Source: an uncultured Bacteroidia bacterium
GTDB taxonomy: Bacteria > Bacteroidota > Bacteroidia > Bacteroidales > UBA932
NCBI GenBank assembly: GCA_902785065.1
Contig: CACZXH010000006.1
Span: forward strand, 70,939-134,938
Direction: 5' to 3'
DNA length: 64,000 nt
The notes under the pieces are model-generated. The model was not told where the DNA came from. It saw nothing but the letters and a program-made list of their open reading frames with translations, and searched no databases. Below are positions 52,556 to 61,296 of this stretch, piece by piece (position 1 is the first letter of the stretch; the number at the start of each line of letters is the position of its first letter). Made by a program: the position numbers and the translations under genes.

Positions 52556-54286
52556 ATGGGCATCACGGAACGTAAATGGACCGTCCATGCGCCGGGTGAT
52601 CCGGAAAAGGTGGGACGGCTGGCGACGGAGCTCGGTGTAGACCGGGTTCTGGCGGAGCTGCTGGTCCAGCGCGGTGTGGAAACTTTCGAGCAGGCCCGCC
52701 GCTTCTTCCGGCCCAGCCTCGACGACCTCCACGACCCATTCCTGATGAAGGACATGGACAAGGCCGTGGAACGGCTCCACGAGGCCATCACCAAAGGCCA
52801 GAAAATCCTGGTTTACGGCGATTACGACGTGGACGGAACGACGGCCGTCGCCCTGGTCTATTCCTTCGTCCGTCGCTTCACCAAGCGGGTGGAATACTAC
52901 ATTCCCGACCGCTATGACGAGGGCTACGGCGTCTCGTACAAAGGCCTGGACTGGGCCTCGGACAACGGCATCGACCTCCTTATCACCCTGGACTGCGGCA
53001 TCAAGGCCATTGAGAAGGTGGAGTACGCCCGCAGCAAGGGCATCGACGTGATCATTTGCGACCACCACCTCCCGGAGAACGAGCTTCCCGGCGCCGTGGC
53101 GGTGCTGGACCCCAAGCGGGAGGACGACCACTATCCCTTCGACGACCTGTGCGGCTGCGGCGTGGGCTTCAAGTTCGTCCAGGGCTATTCCCAGAAATAC
53201 AACATCGACTTCGAGACCCTGGAACCTCTGCTGGACCTGCAGGTCGTGTCCATCGCCTCGGACCTTGTGTCCATGGTGGGGGAGAACCGCGTCCTGGCGC
53301 ACTTCGGCCTCAAGCGGCTGAACGAGAACCCCCGCAAGGGCCTGCTCGCGATGCTGAGCCTCGCGAAGCTGGAGCCTGGTCACGTGACCATCGACGACAT
53401 TGTCTTCAAGATCGGCCCGCGCATCAATGCCGCCGGCCGCATGGAGTCCGGCCGCCTCGCGGTGGAGCTCCTCACGGCGATGGACGACCGCTCCGCCTTC
53501 CAGATCGGCGAGAAGATCAACGACAACAACAACGAGCGCAAGAACATCGACCGGGAAATCACCCAGGAGGCCCTGGAGATGGTCGCGAACGGCACCGCCC
53601 TGGAGACGGAGAACGTGACCATCGTCTACAACCCTACCTGGAACAAGGGTGTCGTGGGCATTGTTGCTTCCCGCCTCGTGGAGGCCTATTACAAGCCTAC
53701 GGTGGTTCTTACGAAGTCCAACGGCTTCATTACCGGCTCCGCCCGCAGCGTCGCCGGTTTCGACTTGTACGCCTCCATCGAAAGTTGCGCGGACTTGCTC
53801 GAGAACTTCGGCGGCCACGTCTATGCCGCCGGCCTCACGATGAAGGAGGAGCACTTGGAAGAGTTCTGCCGGCGGATGAACCGTTTCGTCTCCGGCAACA
53901 TCACCAAGCAGGAGCTCACTCCGGTGGTGGACATCGACGCCCGACTGGACTTCTCGCAGATTACCCCCAAGTTCTTCCGCATCCTCAAGCAGTTCCAACC
54001 CTTCGGCCCCGGTAACTCCAATCCCGTGTTCCTCACCGAGGACGTGTACGACGCCGGCAACGGCCGGAAAGTGGGCGCCGGCGGCGTGCACCTGAAGCTG
54101 GACCTGATGCAGGAATCCCAGCCCTACCGCCAGATTCCGGCCATCGGCTTCAACATGGCCGACTTCTACGACCAGGCCGGCAACCCCATCGACGTTTGCT
54201 ACTCCATCGTCGAAAACTTCTACCGCGGATCCTCCACCTTGCAGCTCCGCCTCAAGGACATGCGGGAGCGGGACGAATTGATTTAA
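52556..54286 (+). CDS. recJ: Single-stranded-DNA-specific exonuclease RecJ
   Basis: This 576-residue DHH-family protein has motif I DYDVDG (89-94), DCGIKA, the DHH motif CDHHLPE, LCGCGVGFK, a DHHA1 region with GPRINAAGRMESGRLA (partly shown), and a C-terminal OB-like domain. It is the 5'-3' single-strand exonuclease used in RecF-pathway recombination and mismatch and base repair; recO is also in this window. All key motifs are intact. Confidence 0.96.
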   Translation: MGITERKWTVHAPGDPEKVGRLATELGVDRVLAELLVQRGVETFEQARRFFRPSLDDLHDPFLMKDMDKAVERLHEAITKGQKILVYGDYDVDGTTAVALVYSFVRRFTKRVEYYIPDRYDEGYGVSYKGLDWASDNGIDLLITLDCGIKAIEKVEYARSKGIDVIICDHHLPENELPGAVAVLDPKREDDHYPFDDLCGCGVGFKFVQGYSQKYNIDFETLEPLLDLQVVSIASDLVSMVGENRVLAHFGLKRLNENPRKGLLAMLSLAKLEPGHVTIDDIVFKIGPRINAAGRMESGRLAVELLTAMDDRSAFQIGEKINDNNNERKNIDREITQEALEMVANGTALETENVTIVYNPTWNKGVVGIVASRLVEAYYKPTVVLTKSNGFITGSARSVAGFDLYASIESCADLLENFGGHVYAAGLTMKEEHLEEFCRRMNRFVSGNITKQELTPVVDIDARLDFSQITPKFFRILKQFQPFGPGNSNPVFLTEDVYDAGNGRKVGAGGVHLKLDLMQESQPYRQIPAIGFNMADFYDQAGNPIDVCYSIVENFYRGSSTLQLRLKDMRERDELI

Positions 54287-54299
54287 CCCATCCTGAAAT

Positions 54300-54962
54300 A
54301 TGAAAAGGCTTGCTCTTTTGATGCTGCTGCTGACCCTGGGCTTCGGGGCCGGGGCGCAGAAGGTCGTCCATCTGAACCGGTATGCGGAGGCCAATGCCGC
54401 GCTTCCTGCCGTCAGCGGCCCGCGCGTGGTCCTGTACGGTGATTCCATCACCGACGGCTGGCCCCGTCAGCGTCCGGAGTTCTTCGCTTCCACCGGCTTC
54501 ATCGGCCGCGGCATCAGCGGCGAGGAAACCGCCCAAATGCTTCTCCGTTTCCGGGCCGACGTCATCGATATCGGCGCCTCCACGATGGTATTCCTCGGGG
54601 GCATCAACGACATCGCACAGAATCTGGGCGACCCGTATGTCGAGGATGTCACCTACGCCAATATCCTCTCGATGATCGACCTTTGCTGGCAGAACGGCAT
54701 CCGGCCTGTGATCTGCGCCTGCCTGCCCTCCTACAAAATCCGCTGGCGCCCGGAAGTCACCGATTCCTTCGAGAAAGTATGCAGCCTCAACGCCCGCCTC
54801 AAGGCGTATTGTGAGCGCCACGGCGTTACTTTCATCGATTATGGCAACGTCCTTGCCGGCCCTGACGGCAAGATCAAGGCCGACTACTCCGGTGACACCG
54901 TCCACCCGAATGCGGCCGGTTACGAGCTCATGGAAAAACTCCTGCTGGAGACGCTGAAATAG
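54300..54962 (+). CDS. SGNH/GDSL-family esterase, secreted
   Basis: This 220-residue protein has a signal peptide (LLLTLGFGAGAQ) and SGNH blocks YGDSITDGW, GISGEE, LGGINDIA and DTVHPN. It closely parallels the PUL lipoprotein at 35101-35796 (same ISG-x-x-T and RADV segments), but is periplasmic and not in a glycan operon. It likely removes acyl groups from sugars or lipids. It follows recJ by 13 bp and is convergent with the TonB-like gene. Confidence 0.92.
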   Translation: MKRLALLMLLLTLGFGAGAQKVVHLNRYAEANAALPAVSGPRVVLYGDSITDGWPRQRPEFFASTGFIGRGISGEETAQMLLRFRADVIDIGASTMVFLGGINDIAQNLGDPYVEDVTYANILSMIDLCWQNGIRPVICACLPSYKIRWRPEVTDSFEKVCSLNARLKAYCERHGVTFIDYGNVLAGPDGKIKADYSGDTVHPNAAGYELMEKLLLETLK

Positions 54963-54965
54963 CTC

Positions 54966-55679
54966 CTACTGCGCGATAAACAGATACGTGATCGTTCCCA
55001 GCTGACGGGCGGGGGCGGTCGAGGAGGCGTTGAATTTGCTCAGGCGGGCGGCGCGGGTGGCAAAGCTCCGCAGGCAGCCGTCCTTGGAGGAAGCGCCGTC
55101 GTCGACCTTGGCGTCCACGACGGTGCCTTGGTTGTTGACGGTGATGATAACCGTCACTTCACCTGCACCGACGCAACGGTAGGCGGGAATGGGAAGCCGG
55201 GTGGCCTTGCGGCCGTCGAGGGACCAGGAAAGCACGGAAGGACCGCTGTAGGTTTCCTGCTTGCGGGGTTTGGGATCGGACGGCGGCGTGACGGGATCCT
55301 GTACGTAATCGTCCGGATCGTCCTGCTGCCGGTGCTGGCCATCCTTGAGGTCCTGCGCCAGACGTTCGGCATCCCGGTACAGCTGGTCCGCGTCGGTGTT
55401 GCGGTCATCCTTGAGCTGGGAGCGGTTCACCGTCACGTTCCGTACGGGCTGGGTGCGCGCGGCGGCGAGGAGGTTTTCCAGCTGCGCGAGCGCCGTGCGC
55501 GAAAGCTCTTCCTGCTGCTCGATGCGCTCCTGCTCCTCCTGTTTGGTGAAGTCCAGCACGAAGGAATTCTCCCGCTGGACGGTATACCCGATCTGGCCCA
55601 GCAGCAAAATGATAATCACCGCGAGATGAACGATCGCGGTGATATACAGTCCTGCTTTCTGATCGGGGGTCAGTTTCAT
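54966..55679 (-). CDS. TonB-family energy transducer-like protein
   Basis: This 237-residue protein has a single N-terminal membrane helix (AIVHLAVIIILLLGQIGY), a charged and Gln-rich periplasmic coil (40-150), and a C-terminal TonB-like domain with AYRCVGAGEVTVIITVNNQG (partly shown) and SKDGCLRSFATRAA. Such proteins transmit proton-motive force from ExbB/ExbD to outer-membrane receptors. The ExbB/ExbD genes lie 2.2 kb upstream on the same strand, separated by asnS and udk. It overlaps udk by 4 bp. Confidence 0.87.
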   Translation of the reverse strand: MKLTPDQKAGLYITAIVHLAVIIILLLGQIGYTVQRENSFVLDFTKQEEQERIEQQEELSRTALAQLENLLAAARTQPVRNVTVNRSQLKDDRNTDADQLYRDAERLAQDLKDGQHRQQDDPDDYVQDPVTPPSDPKPRKQETYSGPSVLSWSLDGRKATRLPIPAYRCVGAGEVTVIITVNNQGTVVDAKVDDGASSKDGCLRSFATRAARLSKFNASSTAPARQLGTITYLFIAQ

Positions 55680-56305
55680 TTGTGACGGCGGCTCCGTTTC
55701 TCCAGCGCCTCCTCCACCGTGGTGGTGAGGACGTCGATGGCCACCTGGTTGTGGCCGCCCTGGGGGACGATGATGTCGGCGTAGCGCTTGGAAGGTTCGA
55801 TGAACTGCAGGTGCATCGGCTTCACCGTGTCACAGTAGTGCTCGATGGCGGTGTCGATGGTGCGGCCGCGCTCGGCCACGTCGCGGACGATGATCCGCAG
55901 GACGCGGTCGTCGTCATCGGCATCCACGAAGATCTTGATATTCAGCTGGTCCCGGAGTTCCTTGCAGGTGAAGATCAGGATGCCCTCCACGATGATCACC
56001 TCGGCCGGTTCCACGGTCACGGTTTCCGTGGTGGAACGGGAGCAGGTGATGTAGGAGTACACCGGCTGCTGGATGGTCTTGCCCTGCTTGAGCTCCCGGA
56101 TCTGCTGGCACATCAGTTTCCAGTCGATGGCATCGGGGTGGTCGAAGTTGATGTTCTTGCGTTCCTCCACGGGAACGTGGCTGGAGTCCTTGTAGTAGGA
56201 ATCCTGGGGGATGACGACCACCCGGCCCTGCAGCTGGCGGGTGATGGCCTTGACGACCGTGGTCTTGCCTGAGCCGGAACCTCCGGCGATACCGATGACG
56301 AGCAT
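55676..56305 (-). CDS. udk: Uridine kinase
   Basis: This 209-residue protein has P-loop GGSGSGKTT, the substrate segment PQDSYYKDSSHV, NFDHPDAIDW, VEGILIF and RIIVRDVAERGRTID. It phosphorylates uridine and cytidine in pyrimidine salvage. It lies 36 bp downstream of asnS and is coupled to the TonB-like gene. Confidence 0.96.
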   Translation of the reverse strand: MLVIGIAGGSGSGKTTVVKAITRQLQGRVVVIPQDSYYKDSSHVPVEERKNINFDHPDAIDWKLMCQQIRELKQGKTIQQPVYSYITCSRSTTETVTVEPAEVIIVEGILIFTCKELRDQLNIKIFVDADDDDRVLRIIVRDVAERGRTIDTAIEHYCDTVKPMHLQFIEPSKRYADIIVPQGGHNQVAIDVLTTTVEEALEKRSRRHK

Positions 56306-56341
56306 AGTTTCAGTGTATGTGTTTTGTCTTTTTGAATCCTG

Positions 56342-57736
56342 CTAGAACTCCGCATTCTTCGGCGTACGCGGGAACGGGATGACGTCGCGGATGTTGGCCA
56401 TGCCGGTGACGAAGAGGAGCAGGCGCTCGAAGCCGAGACCGAAGCCCGCGTGCGGCACGGTGCCGTAGCGGCGGGTGTCGATGTACCACTCGAGATTCTT
56501 GCGGGACATGCCCAGCTCGTCAATGCGGGTCTCGAGCTTCTGGAGGTCCGCTTCGCGCTCGGAACCGCCGATGATCTCGCCGATCTTCGGGAAGAGCACG
56601 TCCATGCCGCGGACGGTCTTTCCGTCCTCGTTCTGCTTCATGTAGAAGGCCTTGATGTCCTTGGGGAAGTCGATCAGGATAACCGGCTTTCCGAAGTGCT
56701 GCTCCACGAGGTAGCGCTCATGCTCGCTCTGGAAATCGGTGCCCCAGTGGACCGGGTACTCGAACTGCTTGCCATTCGCAACCGCCTTCTCGAGGATGTC
56801 CACGGCCTCCGTGTAGGTGACGCGCTGGAAAGCGATGCCCAGCACGCTGCGAAGGCGCTCCACGAGGCCGTCGTCATATTTGTCGTTGAGGAACTGCAGG
56901 TCATCCATGCAGTTGTCCAGGGCGTACTGGACGAGGTATTTCACGAACTCCTCGGCGAGTTCCATGTCGTCGTTGATGTCGTAGAAGGCCATTTCCGGCT
57001 CGATCATCCAGAACTCCGCAAGGTGGCGCGGGGTGTTGGAGTTCTCCGCCCGGAAGGTGGGGCCGAAGGTGTAGATCTCGCCCACGGCGGTGGCGCCGAG
57101 CTCGCCCTCGAGCTGGCCGCTCACGGTGAGGCTCGTCTTCTTGCCGAAGAAGTCCTTGGAGAAATCCACGTTACCCTTCTTGTCCAGCGGGATGTTCTTG
57201 AGGTCCATCGTGGTGACCTGGAACATGTCGCCGGCGCCCTCCGCGTCAGATTCCGTAATGAGCGGGGTATGCAGATAGACGAAACCCTTGTCGTTGAAGA
57301 ACTTGTGGATGGCGAAGGCCATGGCGTGGCGGATGCGGAGGACGGCTCCGAAGGTGTTCGTCCTGAGGCGCATGTGCGCGACGCTGCGGAGGTACTCCAG
57401 CGAGGTGTCCTTCTTCTGGAGCGGGAAGCGCATCGGGTCGCATTCGCCGATGACCTCGATTTCCCGAGCCTGGATTTCCACGGCCTGGCCGCTGCCGATG
57501 GAGGCGACGAGCTCGCCCTTCACGGCGAGGGAGGCGCCGGTGGTGATGCGCTTGAAGAGCTCTTCGTCAAAGAGTTCCGCATTCGCGACAACCTGGATAT
57601 TATTGATGGTGGAACCGTCATTGAGGGCGATGAATTTGACCTGTCTGTTGCCTCTCTTCGTCCTGACCCAGCCTTTGGCCAGCACTTCCACGCCCGGCTG
57701 CATCCCGAGCAGTTCCTTGATCTTGATTCGTTTCAT
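56342..57736 (-). CDS. asnS: Asparaginyl-tRNA synthetase
   Basis: Two in-frame ATGs exist. The one at 57757 lies at or before the predicted transcription start, so the ATG at 57736 (464 aa, close to the 466 of E. coli) was chosen. The N-terminal OB-fold anticodon domain spans 1-110. Class II motif 2 is [26 protein letters not shown] (partly shown) and motif 3 is [10 protein letters not shown] near the C-terminus. It charges tRNA-Asn in the cytoplasm. L-asparaginase is encoded 2.5 kb upstream. Confidence 0.96.
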   Translation of the reverse strand: MKRIKIKELLGMQPGVEVLAKGWVRTKRGNRQVKFIALNDGSTINNIQVVANAELFDEELFKRITTGASLAVKGELVASIGSGQAVEIQAREIEVIGECDPMRFPLQKKDTSLEYLRSVAHMRLRTNTFGAVLRIRHAMAFAIHKFFNDKGFVYLHTPLITESDAEGAGDMFQVTTMDLKNIPLDKKGNVDFSKDFFGKKTSLTVSGQLEGELGATAVGEIYTFGPTFRAENSNTPRHLAEFWMIEPEMAFYDINDDMELAEEFVKYLVQYALDNCMDDLQFLNDKYDDGLVERLRSVLGIAFQRVTYTEAVDILEKAVANGKQFEYPVHWGTDFQSEHERYLVEQHFGKPVILIDFPKDIKAFYMKQNEDGKTVRGMDVLFPKIGEIIGGSEREADLQKLETRIDELGMSRKNLEWYIDTRRYGTVPHAGFGLGFERLLLFVTGMANIRDVIPFPRTPKNAEF

Positions 57737-57758
57737 AGTATGATTCCTGTAAATCATG

Positions 57759-57766
57759 CAAATATA
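57759..57766 (-). promoter_or_regulatory. -7 box TATATTTG for asnS-udk
   Basis: A TAnnTTTG match directly next to an ATG at 57757 and 23 bp upstream of the ATG at 57736, which decides the start in favour of the latter. Confidence 0.6.
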
Positions 57767-57805
57767 CGGAAAAAAACCCTATTTGCCTACTGCACGGGGG
57801 AAGAT

Positions 57806-57836
57806 AACAAAAAAGCAGCCCCGGAAGGCTGCTTTC
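57806..57836 (-). terminator. Terminator of the exbB-exbD operon
   Basis: Arms AAAGCAGCC (57812-57820) and GGCTGCTTT (57827-57835) with a 6-base loop, followed by six T on the minus strand, 20 bp after the last exbD stop. Confidence 0.8.
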
Positions 57837-57856
57837 TTGCAATATTCACGTGCGGA

Positions 57857-58333
57857 TTATTTGTCTCCGCCGGGTTTTCTCGAAGCGTACATGATCTTCA
57901 GCGCGGAGCAGCGGCGCAGCTCCTGCTTAACATCCGACACGATACCCATTCTGACATCCTCGTCAACGCGGAGGTTGACGGTCATGAGGGAACGGTCGGC
58001 CTCGGACATGGCGTCACGCTCGGAAGCGATGAAGTCGCGGATGTCGTCGATCGTCTTGAAAGAATCGTTCAGCTGGATACGGGCATCGGTACCGTACATG
58101 GCCTGATACTGGCGGGTCGGCGAGCCGATGTTGATGTTGGCGGACAGGTCCTTGCGCTCGAGCTTCGCGGCTTCGGAAGCCACGGGGAGCTTGACGATGA
58201 CCTTGTTCTCCGTCTCACGCATCTGCGTCGTCACCATGAAGAAGAACAGGAGCATGAACACGATATCGGAGAGGGAACCCGAGGAAATGCCGGGAACGCT
58301 CTTATTGTTTCTGGAACCTCCGAATTTTGACAT
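57857..58333 (-). CDS. ExbD/TolR-family biopolymer transport protein (second)
   Basis: This 158-residue protein has one N-terminal membrane helix (LSDIVFMLLFFFMVTTQM) with the conserved Asp at its start, which carries the proton pathway in ExbD, and a small periplasmic domain. It is 14 bp after the other exbD gene. Two different ExbD proteins are usual in Bacteroidetes. Confidence 0.93.
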   Translation of the reverse strand: MSKFGGSRNNKSVPGISSGSLSDIVFMLLFFFMVTTQMRETENKVIVKLPVASEAAKLERKDLSANINIGSPTRQYQAMYGTDARIQLNDSFKTIDDIRDFIASERDAMSEADRSLMTVNLRVDEDVRMGIVSDVKQELRRCSALKIMYASRKPGGDK

Positions 58334-58347
58334 AATTCAATCCTCCA

Positions 58348-58917
58348 TTATTTCTTACCAGTGTCCTTCGGCTCGGCCTCGGAGATGTTCTGGGGCACGG
58401 CCTTCTTGACGATGTCTTGCTGAGCTTCGGAAAGACGGGCGAATTTCATTCCATACTCGCGCATGGAGAATTCGTCACGGAGTTCGTTCACGGCCTTGAC
58501 GAGCTCATTCTGCACTGCGAGATAGGCCTGGTAGCTGGTACCACGGTCGTTCTGCAGGGAGATGACGCCCTTGGAGACCATGTAGGTCTTGCCCTCGATC
58601 TCCTTCTCCTCCTTTTCGGGGAGGTTCGGGTCGTTGTTCGGGTTCGCAAGGAACTCCTTCATCTTGTCTTTCAAGTAGGCGATATCCATGGCTTCGTTAC
58701 CGGCAAAGAGCTTATCTGCAGAATTAATACGCACGATGACGATATTACGACGGTTCACCTTCTGGTCCTGGGCCTGTTTGGCATCCGGGATCGGGGGGAG
58801 ACGGCGCTGCAGACCTGACTGATCACCCATCGTGGTGGTCATCAGGAAGTAGCACAACAGCAGGAACGCGATGTCCGCAGTCGAGCTAGAGTTGATTTCC
58901 GGTGTTTTCTTTGCCAT
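58348..58917 (-). CDS. ExbD/TolR-family biopolymer transport protein (first)
   Basis: This 189-residue protein has the ExbD membrane helix with its conserved Asp (TADIAFLLLCYFLMTTTM) and a longer periplasmic domain than its partner, with a charged insert NPNLPEKEEKEIEGK. It works with ExbB and a TonB protein to energise SusC-type receptors. Confidence 0.93.
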   Translation of the reverse strand: MAKKTPEINSSSTADIAFLLLCYFLMTTTMGDQSGLQRRLPPIPDAKQAQDQKVNRRNIVIVRINSADKLFAGNEAMDIAYLKDKMKEFLANPNNDPNLPEKEEKEIEGKTYMVSKGVISLQNDRGTSYQAYLAVQNELVKAVNELRDEFSMREYGMKFARLSEAQQDIVKKAVPQNISEAEPKDTGKK

Positions 58918-58920
58918 GAT

Positions 58921-59373
58921 TTACGCTTTTTTAGTGCGGATAGCGGAAATGACCTCACCGACGATGATGGCGGCAACGGCGCCCACACCAAGGAATAAGG
59001 TGAGGTTCAGAACGGTATCAGTGAGCTTGAGTTCGGATGCGGTAGGCGGGGTCGCGCCGGTGAAGCCGATGGCCGGAGCACCGGAAGCCAGCAAGTAGGC
59101 AACCAGGCACAGGACCGCGGCGGCACCAAGGCCGATACCGATACGCACAAGGCTCTTGGGGTCAGTCGTGGCGGAGATGTACAGGCCCACGCACAGGACC
59201 GCGACGAGGGCGATGCCCAGCATGATGTAGGCCCAGACGAGGAGCGTGTTCACAGCTCCGTCCTCACCGCTGCCATTGAACCGGGTGAATGCCCAGACAG
59301 CGAGGCCGACGCTGATGATCAGGAGCGCCCAGCTAACCCATTTGAAAATTTTTGCGTATAACGGATTTTCCAT
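58921..59373 (-). CDS. Small membrane protein of the ExbB/ExbD operon, function unknown
   Basis: This 150-residue protein has four likely membrane helices (near 13-28, 45-66, 75-95 and 120-142). It is not related to ExbB or ExbD by motif. Its place between exbB (30 bp) and exbD (3 bp) suggests a role in the same complex, and I recall similar proteins at this position in other Bacteroidetes. No function can be named. Confidence 0.85.
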   Translation of the reverse strand: MENPLYAKIFKWVSWALLIISVGLAVWAFTRFNGSGEDGAVNTLLVWAYIMLGIALVAVLCVGLYISATTDPKSLVRIGIGLGAAAVLCLVAYLLASGAPAIGFTGATPPTASELKLTDTVLNLTLFLGVGAVAAIIVGEVISAIRTKKA

Positions 59374-59403
59374 TTTTACTTGGATTATCTGGTTCGTTAT
59401 GAA

Positions 59404-60146
59404 TTACTTGTTGTACTTGACCATCGTGTCGACGAAGCGGATGGAGGCGTCCTCCATGTCGATGGTGAGGGTGTCGATCTTGGACAGGATGTAGTTGTAG
59501 AAGAGCTGGAGGATAACCGCGACGATAAGACCGCCGACGGTGGTGATCAGAGCGACCTTCATACCACCCGCAACAACGTTCGGGGAATACCGATAACGGT
59601 ACCAAGGAAACCGAGGGACGGGGCAATGGCGATGAACAGGGAGATCCAGCCGAGGCCCTTCTCCATGAGGCTCATCTGGACGGAACCGTAGGAGACGATG
59701 GTCTTTTCGACGACATCGACGCCCTGGTCGGCACGGAGGAGACCCTGGTAGAAGATGGAAGCGACCGGGCCGCGGGTGTTGCGGCAGACCTCCTTGGCCT
59801 TCTCGACGCCACCTTCCTTGAGCGCGGCCTCAACCTTGTCGAGGAGCTTGGTGGTGTTCGTCTTGGAGAAGGAGAGATACAGGATTCTCTCGATGGCGAG
59901 GGCGAGACCGAGGATGAGGCAGATGAGCACGAGGCTCATGAAGCCGGCGCCACCTTCGATGAACTTGGTCTTGAGGGCCTGGTGGAGGGGAACTTCCTCA
60001 CCGGAACCGGCGAAAAGGTCGGTGACCGGCTCGTCAGCGGCGACCTGCTCGGTAGCAGCAGGGGCGGCCTCGTCCTGGGCGGAAGCGATGTTCGCAGTGA
60101 AGGTCATGAGACCGGCAACTGCCAAAAACATGAAAAACTTTTTCAT
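59404..60146 (-). pseudogene. exbB: exbB (MotA/TolQ/ExbB proton channel) disrupted by a frameshifting internal deletion
   Basis: The N-terminal part (60146 to about 59590) encodes a signal peptide (FTANIASAQ), an Ala/Glu-rich spacer, the first membrane helix (MSLVLICLILGLALAIERI), and runs to LGFLGTVIGI. The frame then shifts and hits a stop at 59559-59561. The expected C-terminus continues in another frame from about 59583 (PNVVAGGMKV, TTVGGLIVAVILQLFYNY, MEDASIRFVDTMVKYNK) to a TAA at 59404. The family usually has some 15 residues between GTVIGM and the xxVAGG segment; these are missing. So there is a deletion whose length is not a multiple of three. An assembly error is possible, since all neighbouring genes are intact. 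Confidence 0.85.
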
Positions 60147-60239
60147 AATCGTTTTTGTGTTGTTAGTTATAAATTGAATTGAGTTAGTTAATAAATTCCT
60201 AGTTTCAGGTGCTTGTGTTCAAAAGTCCGTGCAATTTAG

Positions 60240-60247
60240 CAAAAATA
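60240..60247 (-). promoter_or_regulatory. -7 box TATTTTTG for the exbB operon
   Basis: A TAnnTTTG match 94 bp upstream of the exbB ATG. The leader of about 90 nt is AT-rich with no clear structure. Confidence 0.45.
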
Positions 60248-60264
60248 ATTCAAATGACAAGGAT

Positions 60265-61296
60265 TTATTTGCTTATTTCGCCAAACAGGTCCTCCCCGAA
60301 GCGGTTTTTGACCCACTCCGGATCCTCGCTCTGGCCCTGCAGGACGAACAGTTTACCGAGGGCGGCCTCGGTGGTGATGTCGTATCCCGACACCACGCCG
60401 GCAATCTTCAAAGTCTTGCCCGTGGCGTAGAGGTCCATGTTGACAGTGCCTGATTTACACTGTGTTACGTTGACGACCACCTTGGACTGACTGGCCGTGC
60501 GGACGAGCGACAGGAACCAGGGGCGGGTGATGGCGTTGCCCGATCCGTAGGTCTCCAGGATGACCGCGCGGATCTCCGGAGCGAGCAGGAAAACGGTCAC
60601 GACCTCGGGCGTGATGCCCGGGTGGATCTTGAGGATGGACACCCGGGTGTCCAGCCGGTCGTGGACCTTCAGGGGCTGCGACCAGTCCGCCGGATAGCGG
60701 ATGACGCGGGTGTTGTACCGGATCCGGATGCCGGCCTCGGCGAGGGGCGGGCAGTCCGGGGAGGCGAAGGCGTCGAAGGCTTCGGCGCTGAGCTTGGTGG
60801 CCCGGTTGCCCCGGATGAGGATGGAGTCGAAGTAAATGGACACCTCCGGTACCATCGGATGGCCATCCCCGTCCATCGCCGCGGCAATTTCCACGGCCGA
60901 AATCAAATTCTCCTTGCCGTCCGTGCGCGGAACGCCGATGGGAAGCTGGCTTCCCGTGAAAATGACGGGCTTCCGGAGCCCTTCCAGCATGAAGCTCAAG
61001 GCCGAAGCCGAATAGGCCATGGTGTCGGTCCCGTGCAGGATGACGAAGCCGTCGTAGTCGTCGTACCGGTCCCGGATCAGGTGCGCGAGACGCACCCAGA
61101 GGGACGGTTCCACGTCGGAAGAGTCAATGAGCGGGTCGAAGGTGTAGGAGTCGATCCGGACGGCGAACTTGCGCAGTTCAGGAACTTCCTCGGCGATCTG
61201 GCTGAAGTCGAAGGGCTTCAGGGCCATGTCCACCGGGTCCTGCTTCATGCCGATGGTGCCGCCGGTGTAGATGATGAGGATGGAGGATGCTTTCAT
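60265..61296 (-). CDS. ansA: Type I (cytoplasmic) L-asparaginase
   Basis: This 343-residue protein has the two asparaginase threonine motifs, YTGGTIG (10-16) and HGTDTMAYSASA, as well as FTGSQLPIGVPRTDG. No signal peptide is present and the length matches E. coli AnsA, so it is the low-affinity cytoplasmic type. It hydrolyses asparagine to aspartate and ammonia. It overlaps tatD by 4 bp. Confidence 0.95.
   Translation of the reverse strand: MKASSILIIYTGGTIGMKQDPVDMALKPFDFSQIAEEVPELRKFAVRIDSYTFDPLIDSSDVEPSLWVRLAHLIRDRYDDYDGFVILHGTDTMAYSASALSFMLEGLRKPVIFTGSQLPIGVPRTDGKENLISAVEIAAAMDGDGHPMVPEVSIYFDSILIRGNRATKLSAEAFDAFASPDCPPLAEAGIRIRYNTRVIRYPADWSQPLKVHDRLDTRVSILKIHPGITPEVVTVFLLAPEIRAVILETYGSGNAITRPWFLSLVRTASQSKVVVNVTQCKSGTVNMDLYATGKTLKIAGVVSGYDITTEAALGKLFVLQGQSEDPEWVKNRFGEDLFGEISK

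Noticed and set aside
59559-59600. Programmed ribosomal frameshift in exbB
   Set aside because: No slippery heptamer or downstream stem was seen, and about 15 conserved codons are missing, so a deletion explains it better than recoding.
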